Origin: Shewanella atlantica
Lineage (GTDB): Bacteria; Pseudomonadota; Gammaproteobacteria; Enterobacterales; Shewanellaceae
DNA: 64,000 nt
Reading direction: 5' to 3'
Assembly: GCF_003966265.1 (NCBI RefSeq)
Contig: NZ_RXNV01000013.1
Coordinates: forward strand, 39,933 to 103,932
Each line of letters begins with the position of its first letter. Position 1 is the first letter of the stretch. The translations under genes and the position numbers were made by a program. The notes beneath the pieces were generated by a model. It saw only the letters and a program-made list of their open reading frames with translations, made no database searches and was not told the origin of the DNA. This document shows positions 63,794 through 64,000 of this stretch, in pieces.

Positions 63794-64000
63794 CACGAGT
63801 GTCATTTGGTTATGGTGGATGAATCGGGCACTAAGACCACGGCCTTCGATCAGGCGGCTATGCGACTTCGGGAAGCCGAAGTTAGCGTGAGTGAGAATAT
63901 CCTGTCCGGGCGTGTCGATGAAGCGCTGCTTAATTATCAGCAAGAACAACAGCTGGAGATGATTGTGATGGGAGCTTTTGGTCACTCAAAACTCAGACAG
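63794..64000 (+). pseudogene. Universal stress protein (UspA fold), 5'-truncated, runs off the right edge
   Basis: From the stop at 63791 the frame reads CHLVMVDESGTKTTAFDQAAM, then SENILSGRVDEALLNYQQEQQLEMIVMGAFGHSKLRQ, the C-terminal half of a UspA domain including the ATP-binding GxxGHSxxR motif. The N-terminal strand, the Asp of the ATP site and any earlier domain are missing; coding starts within the frame right after unrelated sequence. The gene probably continues beyond 64000. It may start at ATG 63812, but that would be half a domain, so I call it broken. Confidence 0.75.

Noticed and set aside
63767..63985. 72-residue minus-strand frame at the right end
   Set aside because: The plus strand in the same place encodes a clear UspA C-terminal half.

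Overview
The window looks like chromosome from a marine gammaproteobacterium of the Shewanella type. The basis is gene content and order recognised from protein sequence: a periplasmic [NiFe] hydrogenase operon followed by hyp genes, a napEDABC nitrate reductase operon, HrpA, RecCBD, a DUF2955 efflux pair, orphan periplasmic binding proteins, and CRP- and FNR-type boxes. No rRNA, tRNA, CRISPR array or complete insertion sequence was seen. The genus assignment is inference; no database could be searched.

Layout. 1-6.5 kb: a cut-off glycine-zipper protein, a Lys/Ala-rich small protein, a NIF3-family protein, a serine-hydrolase lipoprotein, a divergent nimR/nimT-like pair, and a Cys-containing protein with an FNR box in front and an apparent one-base frameshift. 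6.5-19.2 kb (minus strand): hyaA-hyaB-hyaC, a hairpin terminator, then hyaD, a HypF paralogue, hypF, hypB, hypC, hypD, hypE, hypA, an overlooked 55-residue membrane protein and a GDCCVxC zinc-ribbon protein. 19.6-25.3 kb: a CBS-domain protein, an orphan solute-binding protein and hrpA. 25.5-30.0 kb: napEDABC plus a 42-residue membrane protein, with CRP and FNR boxes upstream and a 269-bp MITE-like repeat right behind. 30.4-41.1 kb: a LysR regulator divergent from two orphan binding proteins, ddl, a MarR-type repressor with a large palindromic operator ahead of an HlyD/DUF2955 efflux pair, a His-rich/HupE-UreJ/membrane-anchor cluster, and a YkgJ-type protein.

41.2-45.1 kb (minus strand) is the most unusual block: a second hypB and a second hypA enclose an 895-residue Fe-S/FAD oxidoreductase, with no hydrogenase structural gene beside them. 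45.6-57.7 kb: a Cache-PAS-GGDEF diguanylate cyclase, a DsbA-like protein and the recC-recB-recD operon. 58-64 kb: a NarK-type nitrate transporter, three poorly characterised envelope proteins, a ribose-type binding protein, a truncated REP-associated transposase and a 5'-truncated universal stress protein running off the right edge.

How it fits together. Hydrogen oxidation by HyaABC and periplasmic nitrate reduction by Nap are both anaerobic quinone-linked systems, and both carry CRP/FNR-type boxes, which suggests shared oxygen and carbon control. The NarK-type carrier may handle nitrate/nitrite. Nickel is a recurrent theme: two HypA/HypB pairs, a His-rich HypB N-terminus, a HupE/UreJ-like membrane protein and small His-rich proteins. 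Intergenic DNA repeatedly carries short tandem repeats with 12-14 bp units.
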